Positions 33,224-42,023 of a stretch of 64,000 nucleotides of DNA are shown here, in pieces. Positions within the stretch are counted from its first letter, which is position 1, and each line of letters begins with the position of its first letter. Origin of the DNA: Caldifarciminota bacterium (lineage in GTDB: Bacteria > Hydrothermota > Hydrothermia > UBA1063 > CAJXJZ01); NCBI GenBank assembly GCA_027038175.1, contig JALVYB010000073.1, forward strand, positions 1 through 64,000, in the 5' to 3' direction. The position numbers were made by a program, and so were the translations under genes. Below the pieces are notes generated by a model that saw nothing but the letters and a program-made list of their open reading frames with translations, ran no database searches and had not been told where the DNA came from.

Positions 33224-35295
33224 GAAGGCATTTTGATGTACTTGAGGAAAAACGCATAGGTAAGGTAAAAGATAGCGATATATTTAAAAAACTCGTTGAG
33301 TTCGCAAAACCATACTGGAAAATATTCCTCTTTACTGTTTTCCTCCTTCTTGGCACCACTGTCTTCGAACTTGGAATGCCGTATATAATGAAGTCGGCAA
33401 TAGATAGGACATTGATGCCCACTGCAAGAAAACTTACAAGAGAAGATGAACTTCTTAGGTCTATTAAACTGAAGTACCCCGGTGCTTTTTACGAGGATAT
33501 GGTTGTACTTTATAAACTACCAAGAGCGGCTAAAAAAGACCTTGAGGCAGGTAAATATCTTTCGAAGACCTCTTATTTTGTTCTTCCGCTTAAGAAGGAG
33601 TTTACATCGATATTAAAAAGATTTAAACTGCCTTATTATGAGAAGGGGAATTTGCTTTTTGTTGAGCAGCATACAATATATAAGTTGCCCAAAAAGGAAC
33701 TTCGTATTTTAAGGAGTGAACATTATTCTCTACTTGTTAAATTTGCATTCTTGTATCTTTTATTCTTGTTTTTAGACTTTGTTTTCACTTTCTTGCAGGT
33801 ATATTATCTTCAATACTTTGGGCAACTCGTGATGTATGACCTTAGAATGGCGATTTTCAAAAAGATAATGAGACTTCCCATATCTTACTTTGATAAGAAC
33901 CCAACCGGTAGAATTGTTACACGGGCAACAAACGACGTAAATGCAATAAACGAAATGTTTTCTGCAGTACTTGTCTATACCATTAAAGACTTCTTTCTCC
34001 TTACAGGGATTTTAATCGTAATGTTCAAATTGTCCCCCACGCTTTCCTGGAAAATAATACTTTTTGTCCCGTTTATTATAGCTCTTTCTTTCCTTTTTCA
34101 GAAATTTGCCCGTAAGGCTTATAGAAATGTCAGGCGTAAACTTTCAAAGATCAATGCTTTTACCCAGGAAAGTATTTCTCAGATAGACGTGGTTCATGTT
34201 TTTTATGCCATGAGAAAAATGATAAGAAGGTACAGAGAAATAAACCACGAATTGTACAAAGCCAATATAGAACAGATGTACGTTTATGCTTTTTTCCGTC
34301 CTTTAATGGAAATGCTAAGGGTAGTCGCTGTTTCTGCTGTCGTGTACTTTGGAGGTAAAGGTATATTTGAGAACTACGTAACATTCGGTACTTTTGTGGC
34401 GTTTCTCTCATATATTGATATGTTTTTTGCTCCTATCAGAGACCTTGCCGAAAAATACAATATATTGCAATCATCGTTTGCAGCAGGGGAGAGGATACTT
34501 CTTCTTCTCGATGAGAATGAAGAAAGAAGGGATGGTGACTTGATACCGAAACAGATAAAAGGGAAAATTGATTTTGAAAATGTGTGGTTTTCTTATGATG
34601 GCGAAAGATGGGTATTAAAAGACATTACATTTCACGTGGATGAGGGCAAAACAGTAGCCATAGTGGGACCAACTGGTGCAGGTAAGACCTCCACAATTAG
34701 TTTGCTGGCAAGGTTTTATGACCATCAAAAGGGGGAGATAAAAATTGACGATACAAGAATACAGGACTATGAGGTTGGGTCCCTCAGGAAAAACACGGCT
34801 TTTGTTTTCCAGGATGTATTTATTTTCAAAGGTAGCGTGAGGAAAAATATTGCGCTATGGGATGAAATAGATGAGAAGGAGATAGAAGAGGCTCTTAAAC
34901 TCACCTATGCTAAGGAGTTTATTGATAGGCTTCCCAATGGGCTCGATACAGAACTTGGAGAAAGGGGGATTACTCTTTCAATGGGGCAGAGGCAACTTCT
35001 CTCTTTTGCCCGTGCAATTGTGAGAAAGCCCCGTATACTGGTGCTTGATGAGGCAACAAGCAATATAGATACTTACACAGAGCATCTCATAGAAAAGGCT
35101 TTATCCAACCTTCTTTCTAACAGAACGTCCATAGTGATAGCCCATAGGCTCTCTACCATTAAAAATGCTGATAAAATTCTTGTTATCCTGGATGGTACCC
35201 TAAAGGAAGAGGGAACCCATGAGGAACTTTTGAAAAAAGACGGGGTCTACGCAAAACTCTATAAGATCCAATTTGAACTTGCCAGGGAAGCGTGA
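33220..35295 (+). CDS. ABC exporter half-transporter with extra loop domain (subunit 2)
   Basis: 691 residues, about 110 longer than its partner. Walker A (GPTGAGKTS, near 482), Walker B with catalytic Glu (ILVLDEATS) and H-loop His (IVIAHRLS) are intact, but the signature is LSMGQ instead of LSGGQ. Subunit 1 Walker sites and subunit 2 signature would form one silent ATP site, and the reverse combination one active site. The extra residues (about 66-165, rich in Lys and Glu) lie between membrane helices 1 and 2, on the outer side. It is probably a drug or lipid exporter. Confidence 0.93.
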   Translation: MRRHFDVLEEKRIGKVKDSDIFKKLVEFAKPYWKIFLFTVFLLLGTTVFELGMPYIMKSAIDRTLMPTARKLTREDELLRSIKLKYPGAFYEDMVVLYKLPRAAKKDLEAGKYLSKTSYFVLPLKKEFTSILKRFKLPYYEKGNLLFVEQHTIYKLPKKELRILRSEHYSLLVKFAFLYLLFLFLDFVFTFLQVYYLQYFGQLVMYDLRMAIFKKIMRLPISYFDKNPTGRIVTRATNDVNAINEMFSAVLVYTIKDFFLLTGILIVMFKLSPTLSWKIILFVPFIIALSFLFQKFARKAYRNVRRKLSKINAFTQESISQIDVVHVFYAMRKMIRRYREINHELYKANIEQMYVYAFFRPLMEMLRVVAVSAVVYFGGKGIFENYVTFGTFVAFLSYIDMFFAPIRDLAEKYNILQSSFAAGERILLLLDENEERRDGDLIPKQIKGKIDFENVWFSYDGERWVLKDITFHVDEGKTVAIVGPTGAGKTSTISLLARFYDHQKGEIKIDDTRIQDYEVGSLRKNTAFVFQDVFIFKGSVRKNIALWDEIDEKEIEEALKLTYAKEFIDRLPNGLDTELGERGITLSMGQRQLLSFARAIVRKPRILVLDEATSNIDTYTEHLIEKALSNLLSNRTSIVIAHRLSTIKNADKILVILDGTLKEEGTHEELLKKDGVYAKLYKIQFELAREA

Positions 35296-35299
35296 AGAA

Positions 35300-35956
35300 T
35301 TATTTGCTACGTAATTCCTTTATTTTGTCTGCAAAGAGCTTTAAATCCTCCCGAAGTGACCTGTCATAAAATTCTCTCTGAGATTGAGACCTTGCGTGGT
35401 CAACGGCGGATGGATGATAGGTTGCTATCATGGGAATCCCGAATTTTGATATGAGTATTTTACCTCTTATTTCTTTCATTGAAACAGTATGTTTGTAACC
35501 TAAAAGCCAGGTTGCGGAATATCTCCCAAGAGCGAGAAACAGCCTTGGTTTTATAATTTCTATCTGTGCCATGAGGTAAGGTTTACATGCCTCAATTTCT
35601 TTAGGCTCAGGGTCTCTGTTTTTTGGAGGCCTGCATTTTACCACATTGGTTATATAAAAATCCCTGTCCCTTTCAATTCCATTCTCTCTCAGAATTGATG
35701 TAAACCGCTCTCCTGCTTTTCCTATAAAAGGTTTCCCGTACAGGTCTTCGTTAGCCCCGGGTGCTTCTCCTATAACCATGACTCCTGATGCAATATTTCC
35801 AAATCCAAAAACAGTCTGGATTCTTGAAGTGTGTAAAGGACATCTCCTGCAGCGTTCTGCAAGGGATTTTATCCTGTATAGTCTGTGAACTGGCGATTCT
35901 CTTTTTGTGTAAATTTCCTGGAAATCGAGTAATTCAAGTAAGAGTTTATCCCGCAA
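35300..35956 (-). CDS. Uracil-DNA glycosylase, family 4 (Fe-S)
   Basis: 218 residues. It removes uracil from DNA. The four cluster cysteines are C36, C39, C108 and C124 (CRRCP, CRPP, EACKPYL). The active-site motif is GEAPGANED at 63-71, and TYHPSA is the second conserved motif. The N-terminal 30 residues are an added helical segment. Family 4 enzymes are common in thermophiles and many anaerobes. The start lies inside the end of coaBC (11-base overlap). It converges with the ABC gene with only 4 bases between them. Confidence 0.93.
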   Translation of the reverse strand: MRDKLLLELLDFQEIYTKRESPVHRLYRIKSLAERCRRCPLHTSRIQTVFGFGNIASGVMVIGEAPGANEDLYGKPFIGKAGERFTSILRENGIERDRDFYITNVVKCRPPKNRDPEPKEIEACKPYLMAQIEIIKPRLFLALGRYSATWLLGYKHTVSMKEIRGKILISKFGIPMIATYHPSAVDHARSQSQREFYDRSLREDLKLFADKIKELRSK

Positions 35957-37109
35957 TTTTGATAACTTCCTCTAATATCTTCCTTGCAACCTCTCTTTTG
36001 GATGCGTCTTTAAAATATACTCTCTCTCCGTTTTTGTGCAAAATAAAACCCGTTGATTTCTCTTTTTCCATGGCGTCAGGGAGGTTGGCCACAATAATGT
36101 CCAGACCTTTTTCCTTTATTTTAATCACCGCATCCTGCTCTATATCATCGGATAAGGCAAATCCTACAAAAATTCTATTTCCTTTATAGGGCATAAGTTT
36201 TTTTAATATATCCTCCGTGTTTGTAAGTTCCAGATTTAATGTTTTGTTTGCCTCTCTCTTGAGTTTTCCACTTACCTTTTCAATGGGCCTGTAATCAGAA
36301 ACAGCAGCAACCATAATAAGGATGTCAGCCTTATCAATTAACTCAAGGGTTTTTTCCATCATCTCTTTGGAGTCTGTAACATAAGCGATTTCATCTCTTC
36401 CATATGGTTCTATTGAAGTTTTGCCAACGATTTGATAAAGATATCCACCATTTCTTTTTACTTCCCTGGCAATTTCAACTCCCATTTTCCCACTTGACCT
36501 GTTGGTAATAACCCTCACATCATCTATTTTCTCTTCAGTCCTTCCATACACAAGAAGGATTTTTTTATCCCTTAGTGGAAAACCTCTATAAGCAGCCACA
36601 ACATCCTCTATTATATATTCAATCTCATTCAATCTACCTGCCCCTCTGTCACCGCTGTAGAGTTCCCCCTCAACAGGACCTGAGAAAAAATACCCTTTTT
36701 CCTTTAGATAGCGCACTTTGTCCTGTAATAGTGGATTATTCCACATTACATCGTGCATTGCGGGAGCAAATACAACAGGACCATTAAAAGAGGCGATTAT
36801 GGTGCTTACAATGTCGTCTGCAATGGAGGATGCAGCCTTACCAATAATATTATAGTCAGCGGGGGCTATAAGTAACACATCGGCCCATTTCGCAAGGTCA
36901 ATATGCACAGAGGAGGGAAATTCGAAATATTTGTTGCCCTCGTACACTCTATCACGGGTTAGATAGGATAGAATATCCTTTGAAACAAAATGTAAGGCTC
37001 TGTCTGTAATTGCAACCTTTACCTCATGACCTTCTTTTGTCAAACTCCTTATGATTAATGGGCTTTTATAGGCTGCTATACTACCTGTTATCCCCAAGAG
37101 TACTTTCAT
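35946..37109 (-). CDS. coaBC: Bifunctional CoaBC (phosphopantothenoylcysteine decarboxylase / synthetase)
   Basis: 387 residues. The N-terminal flavoprotein (CoaC, 1-180) has GITGSIAAYK and the catalytic H69 in SSVHIDLAKWAD. The C-terminal synthetase (CoaB) has NRSSGKMGVEIA, VAAVSDYRP and FVGFALSDD. Two active-site positions differ from E. coli: the Asn of PAMN is His (PAMHDVMW) and the substrate-lid Cys is Ser (LYSGDRGAGRL). As I recall, variants of this kind occur in other CoaBC proteins, so activity is still likely. The ATG lies within the end of rpoZ. Confidence 0.95.
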   Translation of the reverse strand: MKVLLGITGSIAAYKSPLIIRSLTKEGHEVKVAITDRALHFVSKDILSYLTRDRVYEGNKYFEFPSSVHIDLAKWADVLLIAPADYNIIGKAASSIADDIVSTIIASFNGPVVFAPAMHDVMWNNPLLQDKVRYLKEKGYFFSGPVEGELYSGDRGAGRLNEIEYIIEDVVAAYRGFPLRDKKILLVYGRTEEKIDDVRVITNRSSGKMGVEIAREVKRNGGYLYQIVGKTSIEPYGRDEIAYVTDSKEMMEKTLELIDKADILIMVAAVSDYRPIEKVSGKLKREANKTLNLELTNTEDILKKLMPYKGNRIFVGFALSDDIEQDAVIKIKEKGLDIIVANLPDAMEKEKSTGFILHKNGERVYFKDASKREVARKILEEVIKIAG

Positions 37110-37347
37110 CTTCCATATTTATGTCCTGAAGCACCTGGGTTTTCCTTGACGTGAAGGTATATTCAACCTTTCCTTCAAGTATCTCTCGAAGTGCTATTAT
37201 TGTTGGTTTCTTATCAAGATATTTTCCCTTCTCACGTGCTTCTCTTGAGATATATCTTGCCTTTTTGGCGGCAAGTACAATTGCAAAAAACTTATTGGGA
37301 TATTTCTTCCACAGTTCATCAAGTGGTATAAATTCCATTTTTTCCAT
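37081..37347 (-). CDS. rpoZ: RNA polymerase omega subunit
   Basis: 88 residues. Omega helps assemble RNA polymerase. Recognisable are YPNKFFAIVLAAKKARYI and KKPTIIALREILEGKVEY; the C-terminus is a short variable tail. The ATG overlaps the stop of the Zn-ribbon gene by one base (TAATG) with AGGAGGAA upstream, and its 3' end overlaps coaBC by 29 bases. rpoZ next to coaBC is a common arrangement, though usually with gmk, which is missing here. Confidence 0.88.
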   Translation of the reverse strand: MEKMEFIPLDELWKKYPNKFFAIVLAAKKARYISREAREKGKYLDKKPTIIALREILEGKVEYTFTSRKTQVLQDINMEDESTLGDNR

Positions 37348-38093
37348 TATTCTTCCTCCTTTTCTTCATAATAAAGGTATCTGCCACAGTTTTCACATCT
37401 TACAAATGGTTCTCCCCTTTTAACCTTGAGGGAAATTTCAAGGGGAATGGTGGAATTACATGCACTACATACGTACTCTTCCCCTTCACTTCCCATAATC
37501 TTTACTATGGGCACAATAACTTCATTGTATCCCTTTTTCCTTAAGCGTTCATATTTGCGAAGGGATGAAACTTTAATTTTTCCTTCTATTTCTCCTCTTT
37601 CCGTGATAAGTGTATCCTTTTCTTTTTCCAAAACTTCACTCATTTCGGAGAGTTTCTGTTTTTCCAGTTCTTTTTTATGTATTTCCTCTTTTATTTCCTC
37701 TTTTAAGGAGGGAAGTTTACCCTTGAACTCCTCAAGACTTTCTTCCATCTTAAGTATTTCATCCTCAATCTTTCTAATCTTTTCTTTCTGATTGTCTATC
37801 TGCTGCAACATAGCCCTGTACTCATCATTGTTCTTTATTTGAAGTAACTGCTTTTTATAAACCTCAAGTTTCTCTTCTTCAGCCCTGTATTCAGAGTTTT
37901 TCTCGCGAAGCGAAAGTTCTTTTTCCTTTAAAAGTTCATCGAGTTCTGTGAGTTTGGTCCGAAGTTCGTTTATTTCTCTTTCACATTGCTGGATTTCCAG
38001 GGGTAATTCTTTTAGTTTTTTGTCAATCCCATCTATTCTGGAATCGACTTTTTGCAGTTCTATAAGAAGGGAATAATTTGTGTCGTAGTGCAT
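37347..38093 (-). CDS. Coiled-coil protein with C4-type zinc ribbon (DUF164 family)
   Basis: 248 residues. Residues 1-195 are a long antiparallel coiled coil (heptads rich in Glu, Lys and Leu). The C-terminus is a zinc ribbon with VCSACNS and VRCENCGRYLYY. This family is widespread and its role is unsettled; nucleic-acid binding has been proposed. It leads an operon with rpoZ, coaBC and a uracil-DNA glycosylase. There is no Shine-Dalgarno; a promoter ends 6 bases before the ATG. Confidence 0.88.
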   Translation of the reverse strand: MHYDTNYSLLIELQKVDSRIDGIDKKLKELPLEIQQCEREINELRTKLTELDELLKEKELSLREKNSEYRAEEEKLEVYKKQLLQIKNNDEYRAMLQQIDNQKEKIRKIEDEILKMEESLEEFKGKLPSLKEEIKEEIHKKELEKQKLSEMSEVLEKEKDTLITERGEIEGKIKVSSLRKYERLRKKGYNEVIVPIVKIMGSEGEEYVCSACNSTIPLEISLKVKRGEPFVRCENCGRYLYYEEKEEE

Positions 38094-38099
38094 AAATAT

Positions 38100-38128
38100 A
38101 TGATAAATCAGGGGATACGTATGGTCAA
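38100..38128 (-). promoter_or_regulatory. Promoter of the Zn-ribbon/rpoZ/coaBC operon, leaderless
   Basis: On the minus strand, TTGACC (38123-38128), a 17-base spacer and TATCAT (38100-38105), then 6 bases to the ATG at 38093. Confidence 0.6.
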
Positions 38129-40138
38129 TCAGGACTTTACATGATAAAGAGCGTAAGATATATCCCTTGAAAGTTCTTTAAAGAGTTCTAATTCTTCACT
38201 GTCATTTAAACTTTCGCTCTCAGCACAAACCATCAAAAGTCCCATTACATTGCCTTTGTATTCCAGTTTCCTTGCAATAATGCCTTTGTTTTTATCGCAT
38301 AATTTAAAGAATTCACAACCTTTGCAGGATACAGGTTTAGAAATAACAGGGTCATCCTTTACAAAGGCTTCTTCAAGACACTCTGGAATCTCTCCACTAT
38401 TCATTTTTGAGAGGAGTTTGTTTAGTTTGTCAGCGAATTTTTCGGGTTTTATACCGCTTAAAACAGGTATTCCCATATGGTCTGTAAGGAGAAGTGCAGA
38501 AAAAGCATAGTCTTTTTTATTGCTCAAAACGTCCGTCACCTTCTCTATTATTCCCTCTGCAGTCTCCTCCCTCATTATAATGTGGTTTATGTCCTTTATT
38601 AACCTCAGCATCTCGTTTAGACGTTCAATTCTTTTTTCTCGTTTTTTAAGTTCTGTTATATCAAGACATGCCGTGACTATGCCTCTTAATTTTCCATTTT
38701 TCAGGTCAGGGAACGTCCTGACATAGAATTCTTTTCCATTTTTAAATCTTACGTAGGAAGAATGGGGTTTCAAGTCTTTTAGTGTTTTTAAGGCAGGGCA
38801 GGTGTCACATTGTTTATGCTCTGCATCGAGAGCAAGATAGCACTTTTTCCCTGTAAGTTCGGAGAAATCTCTGTACAGGCTGTATTCAAGAAATGGTTTG
38901 TTAGCCCATTTTATTTCAAAATCAGGGGTCATGTATGATACGAGTTCGTTGAGTTCATGAAGTACAGTGTTTTTTATGTACTCGACTTCCTGCAGGGTTT
39001 CCTTTGTTTTCACAAGTTCAGTAACGTCTGTTCCGCTGAATATAATTCCTTTTACCTCATCGGGTTCTTCTGACAGAGATGAGAGCATGAAATCGAGGTA
39101 TACAACCTTTCCATCTGGTCTTGTAATGGGGAACTCTTTCATGGTAAGACTTTTTTTAAGCAGGGCCACTTCCTCAAAAAGCGTTTTAAGTTCAGGTTCA
39201 TTGAATATATCAAAAAAGTTTCTTCCCACAAACTGTTCCACATCAGGTCCCAGGGTATTTGCAAACTTTTCATTTACCCGAATTATTCTAAAGTCTTCGC
39301 TCATGAAAGCGAACATGAGGTGCGTTTTTTCAAAGATGGCTTCAAGCAATCTGTTTGTTTTGAGAAGTTTTGATAAAAGCGCCTTTTTGTAAGTTATATC
39401 TCTTAACACACCAACAACATACCTTCTGTCAAGGGCATCGATTTTGGTGGAGTTTACGTCTATATAGATTACACTTCCATCTTTTTTAAGGAAAGGAATG
39501 TCCTCAGCAAGGTCGAGTTCACCTTTCGCCTGTCTTTCAAAAATGAACATTATGCGCTCAAACTCCTCCTCAGGATGTAATTTCGCTATAGGCATTCCTA
39601 TAAGTTCATCCTTTTTGTAACCAAGAAGTGATTGTGCTTTGTTGTTGCCATAACTTATAACTTTTGTCTCTGCATCTGCAACGAGAACCGCATCTCCAAT
39701 GCTTTCAAGTAAAAGTTGTACTATTCCCTCAACTCTTCTCCCCCGTTTTCCAAAAGAGTCCTCCCTCTTGAGTTTTTCAACGAAACAGGCATATGTATCA
39801 GGAAGGTTCAGAATTCTCTTTAAAGGATACACACCACACATTGCCTCTTGACCATCAATGGAGATTTTAAACTCAAAGCCATTTAAAGAGTTTTTGTGTT
39901 TTTCAAACTCGTCCGTTATTTTCTGATCATTAAAGGGCGGAACACTAAATATAGCCCCTTTGCCTTGCCAGACCTCAAGAGGCCAGCGGATAAGATTCTT
40001 TGTCTTTTCATTAAATCCCTTTATAATGCCTCTGTCATCTATGATAAACACGGATAAAGGTGCATATTCCAGCATCATGTCCACAAGGAAATTCCCTATT
40101 CCTTTGCTCTTTAATTCACCTCTCGCGTTCTCACTCAT
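38129..40138 (-). CDS. Multi-PAS sensor protein without a recognisable output domain
   Basis: 669 residues, no signal peptide or clear membrane segment. At least four PAS-like domains are present: near 20-125 (LSVFIIDDRGIIKGFNEKTK), 140-255 (GDAVLVADAETKVISYGNNK, ending RDITYKK), 265-385 (FAFMSEDFRIIRVNEKFA, GTDVTELV) and 395-500 (VSYMTPDFEIKWANKPFL, CLDITELK). The C-terminal 150 residues look GAF-like. No kinase, GGDEF or EAL motif is seen. Two cysteine groups (CDTCPAL and CKGCEFFKLC) could bind a metal or sense redox. The protein may act through a partner. Confidence 0.82.
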   Translation of the reverse strand: MSENARGELKSKGIGNFLVDMMLEYAPLSVFIIDDRGIIKGFNEKTKNLIRWPLEVWQGKGAIFSVPPFNDQKITDEFEKHKNSLNGFEFKISIDGQEAMCGVYPLKRILNLPDTYACFVEKLKREDSFGKRGRRVEGIVQLLLESIGDAVLVADAETKVISYGNNKAQSLLGYKKDELIGMPIAKLHPEEEFERIMFIFERQAKGELDLAEDIPFLKKDGSVIYIDVNSTKIDALDRRYVVGVLRDITYKKALLSKLLKTNRLLEAIFEKTHLMFAFMSEDFRIIRVNEKFANTLGPDVEQFVGRNFFDIFNEPELKTLFEEVALLKKSLTMKEFPITRPDGKVVYLDFMLSSLSEEPDEVKGIIFSGTDVTELVKTKETLQEVEYIKNTVLHELNELVSYMTPDFEIKWANKPFLEYSLYRDFSELTGKKCYLALDAEHKQCDTCPALKTLKDLKPHSSYVRFKNGKEFYVRTFPDLKNGKLRGIVTACLDITELKKREKRIERLNEMLRLIKDINHIIMREETAEGIIEKVTDVLSNKKDYAFSALLLTDHMGIPVLSGIKPEKFADKLNKLLSKMNSGEIPECLEEAFVKDDPVISKPVSCKGCEFFKLCDKNKGIIARKLEYKGNVMGLLMVCAESESLNDSEELELFKELSRDISYALYHVKS

Positions 40139-40144
40139 GCCTAA

Positions 40145-40173
40145 ATAATACAGTTTAGGCAGTAAATTGTCAA
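40145..40173 (-). promoter_or_regulatory. Promoter of the multi-PAS gene, leaderless
   Basis: On the minus strand, a perfect TTGACA (40168-40173), a 17-base spacer and TATTAT (40145-40150), then 6 bases to the ATG at 40138. No Shine-Dalgarno lies between them. Confidence 0.7.
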
Positions 40174-40251
40174 GGCAGGAAACATATGTAATCTTAATAC
40201 AGGTTTTTCTCTACTTTTGTGAGCACCATACTCGTACAAAAATTCGACACT

Positions 40252-40279
40252 TTGAAATCCATAGTGCGTGCATTACAAT
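40252..40279 (+). promoter_or_regulatory. Promoter of the TPR gene
   Basis: TTGAAA (40252-40257), a 16-base spacer and TACAAT (40274-40279). The short leader carries GGGAGG before the ATG at 40303, which supports that start over the upstream one. Confidence 0.6.
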
Positions 40280-40302
40280 TACTTAAAACAGGGAGGAACA
40301 TA

Positions 40303-41019
40303 ATGTGGATGCTGGCTTTAATCATGTATTTAAATCCGTTAATTCAGAAGGGAGATTCTTTTTTCTTTTCAATGAACTATGACAGTGCTAAGGCATATTA
40401 CGAGAAGGCATTAAAGGAAGACTCACTTAACTATGATGTTCACTGGAGACTGGCAAGGCTGTATTGCAATATAGGGGATGTACTTTCAAAGAAGGACAGT
40501 ATAAAAGCAATGTATGAGAAGGCTTTGAAACATGCTGAAAAGGCCATATCAATTGATAGTACAAGGTGCGAAGGGTATTTGTGGAAATCGGCTGCTGCTG
40601 GTGATAAAGCCCTGTTCCTTGGGGGTAAGAAAAAGGTTGAATTTGCATTCATTGTAAAAGACAATGCGGAAAAGGCTATAAAAATAAATCCGAAGTGTGC
40701 TTATGGTTACTTTATCTTGGGAGAGTACCAGAGAGAAGCAGCCACTCTTGGTGCATTTTTAAGGAGAGTTGCAAAAACATTGTTTGGGAGGGTTCCGGAG
40801 GGTACTCTCGATAGTTCTCTTGTTTTACTTACAAAGGCTATTTCTCTTGATACCACTGAGGTTAAATTCTTTCTGGGAAGAGGTAAAACCTATAAGGCTA
40901 TGAAAGAATATAAGAGAGCCAGGGTTGATTTTGAGAGGGCTCTCAAAATCAGAGATAAATACCTTGTTGATAAAAAACTAAAAAAAGAGGCTTATAAACT
41001 TCTCAAAAAACTTAAATAA
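40303..41019 (+). CDS. Exported TPR-repeat protein
   Basis: About 238 residues from the ATG at 40303, which follows GGGAGG; an earlier start at 40219 would lie upstream of the promoter. The N-terminus MWMLALIMYLNPL is a probable signal or anchor. TPR-like units follow (YDSAKAYYEKALKED, YEKALKHAEKAISIDS, NAEKAIKINPKCAYGY, YKRARVDFERALKI). Such proteins scaffold envelope complexes; the partner is unknown. It converges with the lipoprotein gene, 8 bases between stops, and an ATTTAAG/CTTAAAT repeat could form a weak shared terminator. Confidence 0.75.
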   Translation: MWMLALIMYLNPLIQKGDSFFFSMNYDSAKAYYEKALKEDSLNYDVHWRLARLYCNIGDVLSKKDSIKAMYEKALKHAEKAISIDSTRCEGYLWKSAAAGDKALFLGGKKKVEFAFIVKDNAEKAIKINPKCAYGYFILGEYQREAATLGAFLRRVAKTLFGRVPEGTLDSSLVLLTKAISLDTTEVKFFLGRGKTYKAMKEYKRARVDFERALKIRDKYLVDKKLKKEAYKLLKKLK

Positions 41020-41027
41020 ACTCCTTA

Positions 41028-42023
41028 TTATTGCTTGAATTTAAGTGTAGATGCAATAATCTGCATTCTTAGAAGATACTGAATTTTACGTCTTTTCTCT
41101 GGAGCGTATACTCCCATGTCTATCATAAAAAAGCCGCGTTCTGATTTAAATGCAATAAGTCTGAAGGGACCTCCCACATATTCGCGGGAATTTTCCCATG
41201 CTCCAGTTAGTACAAGTGCAGGGTATCTACTCTCGAACATCATACTATCGACTTTTACTGTAGATTTTACGACTTTGTCACCTCCATAATATAAAGCAGC
41301 CAGTGAGTCTCTCATTCTTATAAGTAAATCAGCGTCAAAGTATGGTATTTCGGGATTGTTGTAAAATAGCATAAATCTTTCTGGATAGTGTTTAACTATG
41401 CCAAAGAGATTGTCGAATTTCAGTATGGTGTCTTTCATTTTTATGTATGTCCAGCCTTCTGGGACATCCAGATAAATTCCATATTTTTTCAGAAGTTCTT
41501 TTCTCATCCAGTTATTTTTCCCTGCAAAATAGGCGAGTTTTTTCAGGTGTTTTTCATAACTTTTGTAAAGAGCGTTTTTTATTGAGTCTCTATATTTTTC
41601 AAGAAATGCCCCCAAAAGCTCAGGTCCCGGAGCACAAACACCGATTACAAAGTCACCCTGTGAAAAGACATTTTCCCTGGTATAGAAACCTGTCCCACCG
41701 TTTTTAAAGGCTATCTTGAAAAAGGCGTATGATTTGAGTTGAGGACTTGTTAGTATAAAGACATAGGGATAACCTGCATCAAGCTGGAACTGATCAGGGG
41801 TATAACCATCAAGATCAAAGACTGGATCTGGCATTGGGTCATAAAAGGTATCGTTTAATGTTTTTTCTACATCATTGGAGAGGTTCAATGCTGCTTCATC
41901 GATGATGTAAGCAACCATATTTCTTTTCTTGCGTATTTTGTATTCCGGACCGTTTTCACCGCATCCAGAAACTATGAATACCAGTATTATTGCCCAGAGT
42001 ATAAGACCTGCTTTACGCAACAT
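41028..42023 (-). CDS. Lipoprotein, possibly DUF4837 family
   Basis: 331 residues. The signal peptide ends in a lipobox, FIVSGC, with Cys at 21. The rest is a soluble alpha/beta protein with GWTYIKMKDTILKFDN, TGAWENSREYVGGPFR and YLLRMQIIASTLKFK near the end. Length and pattern recall DUF4837 lipoproteins of Bacteroidetes-like bacteria, but I cannot confirm this. It follows recG with an 11-base overlap and a strong AGGAGG. Envelope location is well supported; function is unknown. Confidence 0.7.
   Translation of the reverse strand: MLRKAGLILWAIILVFIVSGCGENGPEYKIRKKRNMVAYIIDEAALNLSNDVEKTLNDTFYDPMPDPVFDLDGYTPDQFQLDAGYPYVFILTSPQLKSYAFFKIAFKNGGTGFYTRENVFSQGDFVIGVCAPGPELLGAFLEKYRDSIKNALYKSYEKHLKKLAYFAGKNNWMRKELLKKYGIYLDVPEGWTYIKMKDTILKFDNLFGIVKHYPERFMLFYNNPEIPYFDADLLIRMRDSLAALYYGGDKVVKSTVKVDSMMFESRYPALVLTGAWENSREYVGGPFRLIAFKSERGFFMIDMGVYAPEKRRKIQYLLRMQIIASTLKFKQ

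Noticed and set aside
35276-35320. GAATTA / TAATTC repeat between the convergent ABC and uracil-DNA glycosylase genes as a terminator
   Set aside because: The stem is AT-only and six bases long without a T-tract; too weak to call.
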